From Dokdonella_A sp963775445 (lineage in GTDB: Bacteria; Pseudomonadota; Gammaproteobacteria; Xanthomonadales; Rhodanobacteraceae), in NCBI GenBank assembly GCA_963775445.1, contig CAVZIT010000006.1, positions 434,001 to 498,000 on the forward strand: a stretch of DNA of 64,000 bases, in the 5' to 3' direction. Below the pieces are notes generated by a model, which saw only the letters and a program-made list of their open reading frames with translations, had not been told where the DNA came from and searched no databases. The stretch's first letter is position 1; every line of letters starts with the position of its first letter. Positions 35,211-43,981 of the stretch are shown piece after piece. The translations under genes were made by a program, and so were the position numbers.

Positions 35211-36191
35211 TCAGGCGACTTGCACGTAGCCGGCGGCGTGGGCCATTTGATCGGCGTGATACGACGATCGCACCATGGGCCCGGATGCCACGTGCTGGAA
35301 CCCGAGTTTTTCACCGAATCTGGCAATCGCTTCGAACTCCTCAGGCGTCCAATAGCGCCGCACCGGATGATGGTGCGGCGTAGGCTGCAAGTATTGTCCG
35401 ACGGTGACCATATCGACAGCGTGAACGCGCAGATCGTTCAATGCATGCTCGACCTGATCCATGGTTTCGCCAAGTCCGAGCATGATGCCGGATTTGGTCG
35501 GAATGTCGGGATGCCGTTGCTTGAATTGCTGAAGCAAGGCCAGCGACCAATCGTAGTCCGCACCCGGCCTCACCTCGCGGTACAGCGCGCGAACGGTTTC
35601 GAGATTGTGGTTGAACACATCCGGCGGATCCGCTTCGAGCGCGTCGAGCGCCCTTTCCGCACGGCCCTTGCCTCGAAAATCCGGCGTAAGTATCTCGACC
35701 TTGATACCCGGACATTCGCTTCGCACTGCCCGGATACATGCCGCGAAATGCGCCGCGCCCCCATCGGCAAGATCGTCGCGATCCACCGAGGTGATGACGA
35801 CATAGCGCAATCCCATGGCGCTGATCGTGCCACCCAGGCGCTTGGGCTCGAGCGCATCAGGCGGTTTGGGTCGCCCATGGGCTACATCGCAGAACGAGCA
35901 GCGCCGCGTGCAGACCTCGCCCAGGATCATGAAGGTTGCGGTGCCCTTGCTGAAACATTCGTGGATGTTCGGGCACGAAGCTTCCTCGCAAACAGTCACC
36001 AGATGGTTTTCCCGCAATCTTGCCTTCAGCGCGGCGACCGCATTGCCGGGCGGAATGCGCACTCGGATCCAATCCGGTTTACGCAATCGCGGGGCATCCG
36101 CGAAGGCCGCGCGATTGCGTGCGATCTTGCGCTCGCCAAGCTGCTTGTCGCCGACGACGGTGACGGTAATGGAACGGTCGGTTGGATTCAT
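35211..36191 (-). CDS. lipA: lipoyl synthase
   Basis: A 326-residue radical-SAM enzyme that inserts two sulfurs into octanoyl-proteins. The auxiliary cluster ligands are Cys68, Cys73 and Cys79 (CEEASCPNIHEC) and the SAM cluster Cys94, Cys98 and Cys101 (CTRRCSFC); the C-terminal SGPMVRSSYHADQ Ser is also present. The ATG at 36191 overlaps the lipB stop (ATGA), so the two lipoate genes are coupled. The open frame continues far upstream inside lipB and is not the real start. Confidence 0.97.
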   Translation of the reverse strand: MNPTDRSITVTVVGDKQLGERKIARNRAAFADAPRLRKPDWIRVRIPPGNAVAALKARLRENHLVTVCEEASCPNIHECFSKGTATFMILGEVCTRRCSFCDVAHGRPKPPDALEPKRLGGTISAMGLRYVVITSVDRDDLADGGAAHFAACIRAVRSECPGIKVEILTPDFRGKGRAERALDALEADPPDVFNHNLETVRALYREVRPGADYDWSLALLQQFKQRHPDIPTKSGIMLGLGETMDQVEHALNDLRVHAVDMVTVGQYLQPTPHHHPVRRYWTPEEFEAIARFGEKLGFQHVASGPMVRSSYHADQMAHAAGYVQVA

Positions 36192-36895
36192 GCGCATCGG
36201 GCCGGCGCTTGTGTGCCGGGAACAAAGGAAATGGGTTCTGCCATTACGGGAGTCAACCCGAATTGGCGTGCCAGCTGGCCAACAAGTACGTCTTCGACAG
36301 CGGTGAGCGATCCGGGGCCGCCCAAGTCTAGCATCTGGGTGACTCGCAAGCCCTCGTATCCACACGGATTGATGCGCTGGAAGGGCTCCATGTCCATCGC
36401 CACGTTGAACGCTAGGCCGTGAAACGTACAGCCGCGGCGCACGCGCAAACCCAAGGCTGCGATCTTGCTGCGGGCCACATAGACGCCCGGCGCGCCATCG
36501 CGGCGTTCGGCGACGATATTCCAGTGCTCAAGCGTGTCGATGATGGCTTGCTCGAGGCGACACACCATCGTGCGCACGCCAATGCCGAGTCGGCGCAGAT
36601 CCAGCAGCGGATACCCGACGATCTGACCCGGGCCGTGATAAGTCACCTGGCCACCGCGATCGACTGCAACCACAGGGATATCGCCGGGCGCGAGTACATG
36701 TTCCCAGCGCCCGGCCTGTCCGAGCGTAAACACCGGATCGTGCTGCACCATCCACAATTCGTCGGGTGTCTGGGTGTCGCGCGCGTCGGTGAACGCCTGC
36801 ATCGCATGCCAGACCGGCTCGTAGGATTGGCGGCCGAGACGCCGGAGCATGAGACGCGCCTGCTCCGGTGCCTTGCGAATCGCTAAAGGGTCCAC
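36188..36895 (-). CDS. lipB: octanoyl-(acyl-carrier protein):protein octanoyltransferase
   Basis: A protein of about 235 residues of the LipB family: VQHDPVFTLGQAGRWEHVL, VDRGGQVTYHGPGQIVGYPL, the catalytic Lys in SKIAALGLRVRRGCTFHGLA and the catalytic Cys in INPCGYEGLRVTQM. It moves octanoyl groups from ACP to lipoyl domains for LipA. The GTG at 36895 overlaps the end of the upstream ybeD gene; an ATG at 36850 would shorten it by 15 residues. Gene order ybeD-lipB-lipA is the classical one. Confidence 0.94.
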   Translation of the reverse strand: MDPLAIRKAPEQARLMLRRLGRQSYEPVWHAMQAFTDARDTQTPDELWMVQHDPVFTLGQAGRWEHVLAPGDIPVVAVDRGGQVTYHGPGQIVGYPLLDLRRLGIGVRTMVCRLEQAIIDTLEHWNIVAERRDGAPGVYVARSKIAALGLRVRRGCTFHGLAFNVAMDMEPFQRINPCGYEGLRVTQMLDLGGPGSLTAVEDVLVGQLARQFGLTPVMAEPISFVPGTQAPARCA

Positions 36896-37176
36896 CGGAC
36901 GTCCTCGTCGGCGCGCAATGCCTCGTGCGCGCGCTCGAGTGCGGCACGGTCGGGGCATGTGAAACTCACTGCGACTGCAACATAGTTTCCATTGGTGGAC
37001 GGCCGCTCGCGCTGGCTGCCCGCAAGAACATTGAGTCCGAGACCCTCGAGTATCTCGGTGACACGCGATTCCAGTCCGGACTGGGCAGTACCCATCACGG
37101 TCACTTCAAACACACCAGGGAACTGGAATCCCTGTTCCGGCTGCTCCGATTCAATTTCGTCCAGACGCTTCATCAA
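36883..37176 (-). CDS. ybeD: YbeD/DUF493 family protein
   Basis: A 97-residue ACT-like small protein: FQFPGVFEVTVMGTAQSGLE, ILEGLGLNVLAG and GNYVAVAVSFTC. The family sits next to lipB in most gammaproteobacteria and may be a regulator of lipoate or carboxypeptidase genes, but its role is not established. It overlaps the D-Ala carboxypeptidase gene by 4 nt and the start of lipB. Confidence 0.92.
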   Translation of the reverse strand: MMKRLDEIESEQPEQGFQFPGVFEVTVMGTAQSGLESRVTEILEGLGLNVLAGSQRERPSTNGNYVAVAVSFTCPDRAALERAHEALRADEDVRWTL

Positions 37177-38432
37177 CGCGCATCAGGGACGGGCGCATCG
37201 GGCGCGGATGGCGCGGCCGTCCCCGGATCGCCCTTGAACCACATCCACACGCCGTCGGAAAGGCGCTTGAAGAAACCGCCCAGAGGCGCATCGGCGAGCA
37301 CGATGAGCGGTCGTTCCAGCAGCGGTTTCCCATCGAGCGTCACCTTGAGCTTGCCGACCTGCTGCCCTTTCGAGAATGGCGCGACCAGGCGGGCCGGCAG
37401 ATCCATGCTGGCCTTTAGCGCGTCATATCGGCCGCGTGGCAAGGTCACCAGCAAGTCTTCGCCGAGACCCAGCGGCACCGTGTCGCTCGCGCCCTTCCAC
37501 AGCACCGGATTCGCCAGCGCCTTGCCTGCCGCGTAGAGCTTGTGGGTTTCGAAGAATCGGAATCCGTAATTGAGCAATTCCTGATTGTCGTCCGCGCGTT
37601 GTTTCTCGCTAGGCGCGCCCATCACCACGGCGATCAGGCGTTGATCATCGCGCTTGGCCGAGGTGGCGAGACAATAACCGGCCGCCTTGGTATGTCCGGT
37701 CTTGATTCCATCGACGCTGGCGTCGCGCCACAACAGCGTATTGCGGTTGTGCTGCTTGATGCCATTCCACTCGAAATCCTTCACCGAGTAGATCTTGTAG
37801 TCCTCGGGATAATCATGGATGAGCGCACGCGACAAGCGCGCGACATCGTGCGCGGTGGTGTAGTGATCGGGATTCGGCAATCCGCTCGCATCGACATAGT
37901 GGGTGTTTTTCATGCCGAGGCGGGCGGCGTACTGGTTCATCAACTGCGCGAAAGTGGTTTCCGAGCCGGCGGTGTGCTCGGCAAGTGCAATCGCGGCGTC
38001 GTTGCCGGACTGGATGATCATGCCGTATTGCAAATCCTTCAGCGGCACCTTGCTGTTGAGTTTGAGAAAACTGGTCGAGCCATCCGTGCCGGCGCCACCT
38101 GCGCGCCAGGCGTGCTCGCTGATGAACACCGGATCATCGCGATGAATCTTGCCGTGGGCGAGTTCGGCCGAAACGACATAAGATGTCATGATCTTGGTGA
38201 TCGACGCAGGCTCGACGCGTGCATCGGCATTGTCCGAAGCCAGGATCTGTCCGCTCGCATAATCCATCAGTACCCAGCTCTTGGCGTCGATCGAAGGCGG
38301 CGGCGGCGTCGGCGCAGGCGCAGCGACCGGCGCTTTCGGTGTCGGCAGCGGCTGGCTCGTCGCCGAGTGCGCAGGAAAAGGCGCAACGGCAATGAGGACG
38401 AAAGCGAACAGGAGGCGCTGCGACAGGTTCAT
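37173..38432 (-). CDS. dacC: serine-type D-Ala-D-Ala carboxypeptidase (PBP5/6 family)
   Basis: A 419-residue low-molecular-weight PBP. Signal peptide MNLSQRLLFAFVLIAVAPFP, a Pro/Ala-rich linker (29-47), then the active site S77-I-T-K80, S142-G-N and K244-T-G. A C-terminal beta domain (about 300-390) precedes an amphipathic membrane-anchoring segment near GGFFKRLSDGVWMWFK. It trims pentapeptides in the periplasm. The family could equally be called DacA. The frame is open to 38564, but the ATG at 38432 begins the signal peptide. Confidence 0.94.
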   Translation of the reverse strand: MNLSQRLLFAFVLIAVAPFPAHSATSQPLPTPKAPVAAPAPTPPPPSIDAKSWVLMDYASGQILASDNADARVEPASITKIMTSYVVSAELAHGKIHRDDPVFISEHAWRAGGAGTDGSTSFLKLNSKVPLKDLQYGMIIQSGNDAAIALAEHTAGSETTFAQLMNQYAARLGMKNTHYVDASGLPNPDHYTTAHDVARLSRALIHDYPEDYKIYSVKDFEWNGIKQHNRNTLLWRDASVDGIKTGHTKAAGYCLATSAKRDDQRLIAVVMGAPSEKQRADDNQELLNYGFRFFETHKLYAAGKALANPVLWKGASDTVPLGLGEDLLVTLPRGRYDALKASMDLPARLVAPFSKGQQVGKLKVTLDGKPLLERPLIVLADAPLGGFFKRLSDGVWMWFKGDPGTAAPSAPDAPVPDAR

Positions 38433-38560
38433 CGGCGGGTCGGGTTTCCTGGGGTCGAGTGATGGGGGGGTGCGTGATCCGGCAACAGGCGGGTGGCGGC
38501 GCGATACATTGTCGCTCGTTACGGGAGTGGATTCACGCGCGTCGCGAGTTGTTCGAACGA

Positions 38561-39457
38561 TCAATTTTCAATCATGACACGCGCAGAACCAAATCCAAGC
38601 TTGCGTATGCGCGGTGCCAGTGCATCGGCAGCGGCGACATCGGCGAGCGGACCGACGCATACCCGGTGCAAGGTGCGACCGTTGACTGCCGCAGTCTGGA
38701 CGCCGACGCCATCCACACCGGCGCGCCTCACGGCTTCGGCCAGACGCTGCGCATTGCGCTGTTCGCCGAAGGCGCCAAGCTGCAGATAGATATGCGCCGA
38801 ATTGCCAGCTGTGACCGCACGAGACGGCGGGGGTTCCGCCTGCGGGTGCGCCGGATCGATTGCACGCACCTCGACCATTCCCGTCCCTTTCGGCCAGATA
38901 CCGATCTTCACGGCAGCCGCATAAGACAAATCGATCAGACGGTTTTCGGCGAACGGGCCACGGTCGTTGATGCGCACGATGACGCTCTTGCCATTGGAGA
39001 GATTGGTCACACGCGCATAGCTCGGCAGGGGCAGGGTCTTGTGCGCGGCTGAGAACGCGTACATGTCGTACGGTTCGAACGATGAGGTCATGAAGCCATG
39101 GAACTTGTTGCCGTACCACGATGCAATGCCGCGTTCATCGTAGCCCGCCGCGCTGCGCAGCACATGATAGGTGTGCCCGAGCACGCTATAGGTTGGTTGG
39201 TTGCCGTAGCGCGAGCGCGCTTCGAGCTTCGGCACCGGTTCGGGAATCTTGCCGACATCGATCGGTGGGGCGCTCGGTCCGTCATCGCGATCCAGATGGT
39301 AGCGACGCGACTGCGGCAGGCTGGTATCGCGAGGCAGGCTTGCCGCGCGACGCGCGTTTTCCGGATGCGATATCTCGTTTCGTGGTCGGTGGGCGGCACA
39401 CGCGCCGAGCAAGAAAGTCATCGATCCGTACAACACCAGGCGCGCGTGCGCTGTCAT
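38561..39457 (-). CDS. rlpA: septal ring lytic transglycosylase RlpA family, lipoprotein with SPOR domain
   Basis: A 298-residue protein. Lipobox FLLGAC (Cys near 20) marks an outer-membrane lipoprotein. The double-psi beta-barrel catalytic domain reads RGIASWYGNKFHGFMTSS, with RVTNLSNGKSVIVRINDRGP and FAENRLIDLSYAAA; the catalytic Asp/His set is present. The last 80 residues are a SPOR domain (YLQLGAFGEQRNAQRLAEAV), which binds denuded septal glycan. Its ATG overlaps the mltB stop (ATGA). Confidence 0.94.
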   Translation of the reverse strand: MTAHARLVLYGSMTFLLGACAAHRPRNEISHPENARRAASLPRDTSLPQSRRYHLDRDDGPSAPPIDVGKIPEPVPKLEARSRYGNQPTYSVLGHTYHVLRSAAGYDERGIASWYGNKFHGFMTSSFEPYDMYAFSAAHKTLPLPSYARVTNLSNGKSVIVRINDRGPFAENRLIDLSYAAAVKIGIWPKGTGMVEVRAIDPAHPQAEPPPSRAVTAGNSAHIYLQLGAFGEQRNAQRLAEAVRRAGVDGVGVQTAAVNGRTLHRVCVGPLADVAAADALAPRIRKLGFGSARVMIEN

Positions 39458-40536
39458 GAATCGGGCACCGCCGCACCCCGGGCGATGGCCGAGGCAAGTT
39501 GCCAAACTGCCATCGAGTAGAGTGGACTGTGGTTGTAGCGTGAGATCACGTAGAAGTTATTGAAGGTCAACCAGTACTGAGGCCCCTGCTCGCCGTCGAG
39601 AGTGAGAAGCGTCGACAAGGTTCCGGGATCGGTACGGGTCAGCGGTGCGTATCCCCAGCTTTCCATCTGCTCGACTGGATAGACCGGCTCGAGGCCATCC
39701 GGATCGATCTTGCGCAAGCCATGCAGCGCGGGTTGCGCGCGGGTCGCCACCGGTGCGCCTTCCTCCCAGCCGAATTCGTGAAAGTAATTGGCGACGCTCC
39801 CGATCACGTCGGGGAGCGAGTTCCAGAGATCGATCGCGCCATCTCCGTCCTCGTCGCGCGCGAACTTGGCAATGCTGCTGGGCATGAACTGACCCCAGCC
39901 CATCGCGCCTGCGTAGGAGCCTTTCAACTCCGTGATCGGATAGGCCAGGTGCCGATCGCCGAGAAGGAACAACTGGCGCAACTCGCCGCGAAAGAATTCT
40001 TCTCGCGGCGGATAATGGAACGCAAGGGTGGTCAGTGCATCGAGCACGCGGTAGTGCCCGACGATGCGCCCGTAATTGGTTTCCACACCGAGTATCGCGA
40101 CGATGATTTCCGGTGCCACTCCGGACTCGCGGCGCACGCGTTCGAGCAGTGCGCGATGCTCGCGGTAAAACGCAACGCCATCGGCGATGCGCTTGTCGTT
40201 GACGAAAATCGGGCGGTACTCTTTCCATGGCTTCGCTTCGGCCGGCCGCGTCATTGCCTCGATGATGCCGGGCTGCACCTGCGCTTCGGCAAGCGTACTC
40301 AGGATTTTCTGCTCGACCAGTCCGTCTTCGCGCGCGAGCCTCGATGCGAATGCGATCTCCGCTGGCGAAACCTCGGCTTCGGCAGGCGTGACAACGGTCG
40401 CCGCGAAGACATGGAAGTCGAACGCGCAGCTGCTGGCAAACAACAGCGTCGAGACGAGCAGCGGACCGACGGCGCGTCGTCCGTTCGACGAGATCGAAAG
40501 AGGGTATGGGACAGCTGGCGACCTGCGAAACAACAC
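39454..40536 (-). CDS. mltB: membrane-bound lytic murein transglycosylase B
   Basis: A 360-residue SLT family 3 enzyme. An N-terminal signal region with a Cys at LFASSCAFDFHV may be a lipobox variant. The catalytic Glu is in IVAILGVETNYGRIVGHYRV, with GELRQLFLLGDRH and GSYAGAMGWGQFMPSSIAKF and the EF-hand-like ARDEDGDGAIDLWN that is typical of MltB/Slt35. It cleaves glycan strands to 1,6-anhydro products. The GTG at 40536 is the likely start. Coupled to rlpA. Confidence 0.94.
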   Translation of the reverse strand: MLFRRSPAVPYPLSISSNGRRAVGPLLVSTLLFASSCAFDFHVFAATVVTPAEAEVSPAEIAFASRLAREDGLVEQKILSTLAEAQVQPGIIEAMTRPAEAKPWKEYRPIFVNDKRIADGVAFYREHRALLERVRRESGVAPEIIVAILGVETNYGRIVGHYRVLDALTTLAFHYPPREEFFRGELRQLFLLGDRHLAYPITELKGSYAGAMGWGQFMPSSIAKFARDEDGDGAIDLWNSLPDVIGSVANYFHEFGWEEGAPVATRAQPALHGLRKIDPDGLEPVYPVEQMESWGYAPLTRTDPGTLSTLLTLDGEQGPQYWLTFNNFYVISRYNHSPLYSMAVWQLASAIARGAAVPDS

Positions 40537-40610
40537 CTGCTTAATTTACCATGCCGGTATCGGCCGATGCGTCGCGAGGACGGTCGCTGGAAGCTGCATG
40601 GACGCCATGA

Positions 40611-42866
40611 TCATGGCCATGCTGTCGGCGCAATGTCCGCAGCAGACCGTCGGCACGCCACCTCGATGAAATCGCCGAATGCCGCAATCGGCGTGCTGTC
40701 TTCGAACACGCGACTTGCACCCTCGACGAGCCGCAAGCGCAGTGCCGATCGCGCGGCGTCGTCACGGCATAGCGTCTGCACCAGACGCACGTAATCGTCT
40801 TCGTTCTGGGCGATCAGTTCCGGAACGCCGGCCAGACGCAGCATCGCGGCGGTCTGGCGCCCGCGTAGCATGGAACCCTCGAGCGTGACCATCGGCGTGC
40901 CCACACTCAGCGCGTCGAGACTGGTCGCCCCGCCCGAAAACCACGGCGTATCGAGCACCAGGTCCGCCTTCGCAATACCGGCGACAAAATCGGCATGAGA
41001 TTGATCCCGTGCCAGCGCGATATCGCTTTGCGGCGACAGCCCGTGCGCCCGGAGTATTGGATCGAGGCGCTGACGGTAGCGCTCTCCCAGTCCCGTCGCC
41101 CGATCGAAAAGGACAACGCGCGCACCGCTGCCAGCAATGACGCGGGCGACCAGATGATCGAACGCAGGCACGAGCTTGATCAGGTTTTGCAGACACAGCA
41201 ACAGCGGCCGGCCATCGCGCAGAGCATCGAGCCACGCACTGTTGCCGGCCGCTGGCGGCCGTTGGGGCTGCGTACCCAGCCCGGGCAGCCGCACCAGCGC
41301 CTCGCGATAATGCGAAGCGGCCACATCCGTTTCCAGCATCGCGCCACTCAGGAAGTAATCGATTGCCGGCATTCCGCTCGTGGCCGGATGCCCATAGGAC
41401 GCGCACTGCACCGGGGCGAGCCGTAGCGCGGCAAGTACTTGCTGCGCCGGATCCATGCCGATATCCAGGTGCACCAACACGTCGAGCTGGGCATCGCGAA
41501 TGCGCGCCGCCACCTGGAGCGGATCGGCATGAGCCGATTCGAAATGCGCGATTGCCCCGGCGATGCGTTCGCTGACCTGATCGCCGTACGGACCCGTGTT
41601 CCAGGCGAATACCTCGAACCGCTGCGCGTCGAGATCGGTCACAAGGCGCCCGAAAAAGCGTGTTACCGAATGGTCGGCCAGATGGCTGCTGACGAAGCCG
41701 ACGCGAATTCTTGCGCCATGCGCATGGGCCCGCCACGTAACGCCACTCACGAGTCGCGGCGCGACGCGATCCATGACCTTTTGCACGAGGTCCCCGAAAG
41801 CGCATTGCAGCGCCGTGTTGTCGCGAGGCTGATAATGCAGATGAAACGGGGTAACAGTCAGTGCGGCCCCGTAGGCAGTCTGTCGCCGGTTCGAGTCGTC
41901 CAGATCGAGACCCTGCGCAAGACGCTCTAGCCCGTGCGAAAATCGCTCACGCGCAGCGTCGATCGCTGCGTCATCGTCGTATATCGCCGGCAATGCAAGC
42001 TCCGCCAGCCAGCGCATGCGTTCAAATGCCGGCCGACGTCGCGCGATTTCGGCGAACAAGCCCAGTGCTTCGTCGTGCTCGCCCTGTTCCTGCAAGGCAA
42101 GGGCAAGCTCGGCGCGACCGTCGAGATCCTCAGGTGCCAATTCCGACGCCTTGCGCAACATCGGAACTCCAACGCGAAGATCGTGCTGCAGTCGGGCGGC
42201 GATGCCGGCGGTCCGCCACCATTTCGCATTGCTGTCATCGCGCTCGATTGCCCGCTCGGCATGTTGACGCGCTTCGGGATAACGCTTGAGGTCCAGCATG
42301 ACCAACGCGAGATTCCCCGGTGCATGCGCCGGACACGGCACTGCTCTGCATGCCTGAAGCAACATGGGTAACGCGTCCTGAAGCCTGTGCTGTCGTCTCA
42401 GCAAGTCTCCCAGGCCCACCAGCGCATCGACATTGACAGGTTCGCGTGCAAGCGCATGGCGATACGCCGTTTCGGCTTGCGCGTTGTCGCCCCCGGCATC
42501 GAACAGTCCGGCCAATGCGAGCACAGTCGGCACATATCCCGGCCGCAACGTGATGATCTGGCGACACAGCGACATCGCGTGTGCCACCTGCCCGCTGTCC
42601 CGATAAGCCAATACCAGATCATGCATGATGGCGGGCCGGTTGGGTTCAACGTCCAACGCCTGTCGGAAATGGCGGATCGCAAGTTTCGCGTTGCCCTTCG
42701 CGCGGGCGATTCGACCCAATTGATGCCAGGCCTCGGCAATGTCCGGATCGAATTTGACTACGCGCCGGTAATGGCTCTCGGCAAGTCCCAACTGGCCTGC
42801 CTCGTGACACGTCGCCGCCTTGCGCATCAGCTCACCAACAGGGTCGCCCGGTTGCGTGGAACTCAC
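40611..42866 (-). CDS. TPR protein with O-GlcNAc-transferase-like (GT41) domain
   Basis: A 751-residue protein. Residues about 10-300 are tetratricopeptide repeats with the W/L-G-Y/R-A-P pattern (for example AEAWHQLGRIARAKGNAKLA, VDALVGLGDLLRRQHRLQDA). The C-terminal half is a GT41 domain as in SPINDLY/OGT: IRVGFVSSHLADHSVTRFF, VQCASYGHPATSGMPAIDYF, PLLLCLQNLIKLVPAFD and GSMLRGRQTAAMLRLAGV. It probably glycosylates a protein or another acceptor in the cytoplasm. The GTG at 42866 overlaps the rodA stop (GTGA); the much longer open frame upstream overlaps rodA and is not real. Confidence 0.85.
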   Translation of the reverse strand: MSSTQPGDPVGELMRKAATCHEAGQLGLAESHYRRVVKFDPDIAEAWHQLGRIARAKGNAKLAIRHFRQALDVEPNRPAIMHDLVLAYRDSGQVAHAMSLCRQIITLRPGYVPTVLALAGLFDAGGDNAQAETAYRHALAREPVNVDALVGLGDLLRRQHRLQDALPMLLQACRAVPCPAHAPGNLALVMLDLKRYPEARQHAERAIERDDSNAKWWRTAGIAARLQHDLRVGVPMLRKASELAPEDLDGRAELALALQEQGEHDEALGLFAEIARRRPAFERMRWLAELALPAIYDDDAAIDAARERFSHGLERLAQGLDLDDSNRRQTAYGAALTVTPFHLHYQPRDNTALQCAFGDLVQKVMDRVAPRLVSGVTWRAHAHGARIRVGFVSSHLADHSVTRFFGRLVTDLDAQRFEVFAWNTGPYGDQVSERIAGAIAHFESAHADPLQVAARIRDAQLDVLVHLDIGMDPAQQVLAALRLAPVQCASYGHPATSGMPAIDYFLSGAMLETDVAASHYREALVRLPGLGTQPQRPPAAGNSAWLDALRDGRPLLLCLQNLIKLVPAFDHLVARVIAGSGARVVLFDRATGLGERYRQRLDPILRAHGLSPQSDIALARDQSHADFVAGIAKADLVLDTPWFSGGATSLDALSVGTPMVTLEGSMLRGRQTAAMLRLAGVPELIAQNEDDYVRLVQTLCRDDAARSALRLRLVEGASRVFEDSTPIAAFGDFIEVACRRSAADIAPTAWP

Positions 42867-43981
42867 TTGGCAACCATTTTGCGATGCGCGTGGATCGACA
42901 TCAGTACCCCGAAGCCCGACAGCAGCGATACAGCGGACGTCCCTCCATAACTGACCAGCGGCAGCGGCACACCCACCACCGGAAGGATGCCGGTGATCAT
43001 GCCGCCATTGACCATTACGTATACGAAAAATGCCATGCTGATGGCGCCTGCGAGCAGCCGTGAATACGTGTCCTTGGCATTGATCGCAATCCATAGACAG
43101 CGGCCGATGACGAAGACATACAGCGCAAGCAACAGCAGCACGCCGATCAATCCCCATTCCTCGGCGAATACCGAAAAAATGAAATCGGTGGTGTGCTCGG
43201 GCAGGAACTCCAGACGCGACTGCGTGCCGTGGTGCCAGCCCTTGCCCCACAGCCCGCCCGAACCCACCGCAATTTTCGACTGGATGATGTGCCATCCGAC
43301 TCCGAGTGGATCGGCCTCGGGGTTGAACAGCATGCGAATGCGATCTTTCTGGTATCCATGCAAGAAATGCCAACCAGCGGGGATGATCATGGCGGCCCCG
43401 GCGCATATGACGCCGATGCGCCACCATGCGATGCCTGACAAGAAGACGACGAACGCTCCGCTTGCGACGACCAGCAGCGCTGTGCCGAGGTCCGGTTGTT
43501 CGGCAATCAAGGTGGCAGGAACTGCAATCAGCAGCAATGCGCCACTCAGCGCGATCCAGCCCGGCGGTAGCGCGCGCCGGTTGAGGTACCACGCGACCAT
43601 CATCGGCATGGTGAGCTTGAGCAACTCCGATGGTTGAAAGCGCAACACACCCAGATCGAGCCAGCGGTAGGCGCCACGACCCTCGCCGAGCAATGCCACC
43701 ACGACGAGCAGTGCCACGCTGACCACGTACAGCCATGGCGACCATGTGCGAAGCACCCGAGGGGGCACGCGCGAAATCAGCAACATCAATATGCCGCCGA
43801 ACACGACGCGGACGGCCTGGCTGGTCGTCTGCGCTCGATTGAGATCGTTCGCGCTGTACAGGGTTACGATGCCGACAACGGCCAACACGATGAGCGCTGC
43901 GAGCAGCGGCATGTCGAGGCGCGGTCGCCGCAGCAGGCCTGCAACCCGATAACGCAGCTCGCGCAAGGCGTCATCGATCAC
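42863..43981 (-). CDS. rodA: rod-shape peptidoglycan glycosyltransferase
   Basis: A 372-residue SEDS-family polytopic protein with ten hydrophobic helices. Hallmarks: YRWLDLGVLRFQPSELLKLT, LIAEQPDLGTALLVVASG (with the catalytic Asp), SGGLWGKGWHHGTQSRLEFL, PEHTTDFIFSVFAEEWGLIG and LPLVSYGGTSAVSLL. It polymerises lipid II together with PBP2 in the elongasome. Overlaps mrdA by 4 nt. Confidence 0.97.
   Translation of the reverse strand: MIDDALRELRYRVAGLLRRPRLDMPLLAALIVLAVVGIVTLYSANDLNRAQTTSQAVRVVFGGILMLLISRVPPRVLRTWSPWLYVVSVALLVVVALLGEGRGAYRWLDLGVLRFQPSELLKLTMPMMVAWYLNRRALPPGWIALSGALLLIAVPATLIAEQPDLGTALLVVASGAFVVFLSGIAWWRIGVICAGAAMIIPAGWHFLHGYQKDRIRMLFNPEADPLGVGWHIIQSKIAVGSGGLWGKGWHHGTQSRLEFLPEHTTDFIFSVFAEEWGLIGVLLLLALYVFVIGRCLWIAINAKDTYSRLLAGAISMAFFVYVMVNGGMITGILPVVGVPLPLVSYGGTSAVSLLSGFGVLMSIHAHRKMVAK

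Noticed and set aside
42867..43745. Upstream extension of the TPR/GT41 frame, giving a 1044-residue protein
   Set aside because: It lies antiphase inside rodA, has low-complexity Arg/His-rich sequence and no domain; the GTG overlapping the rodA stop is the natural start.
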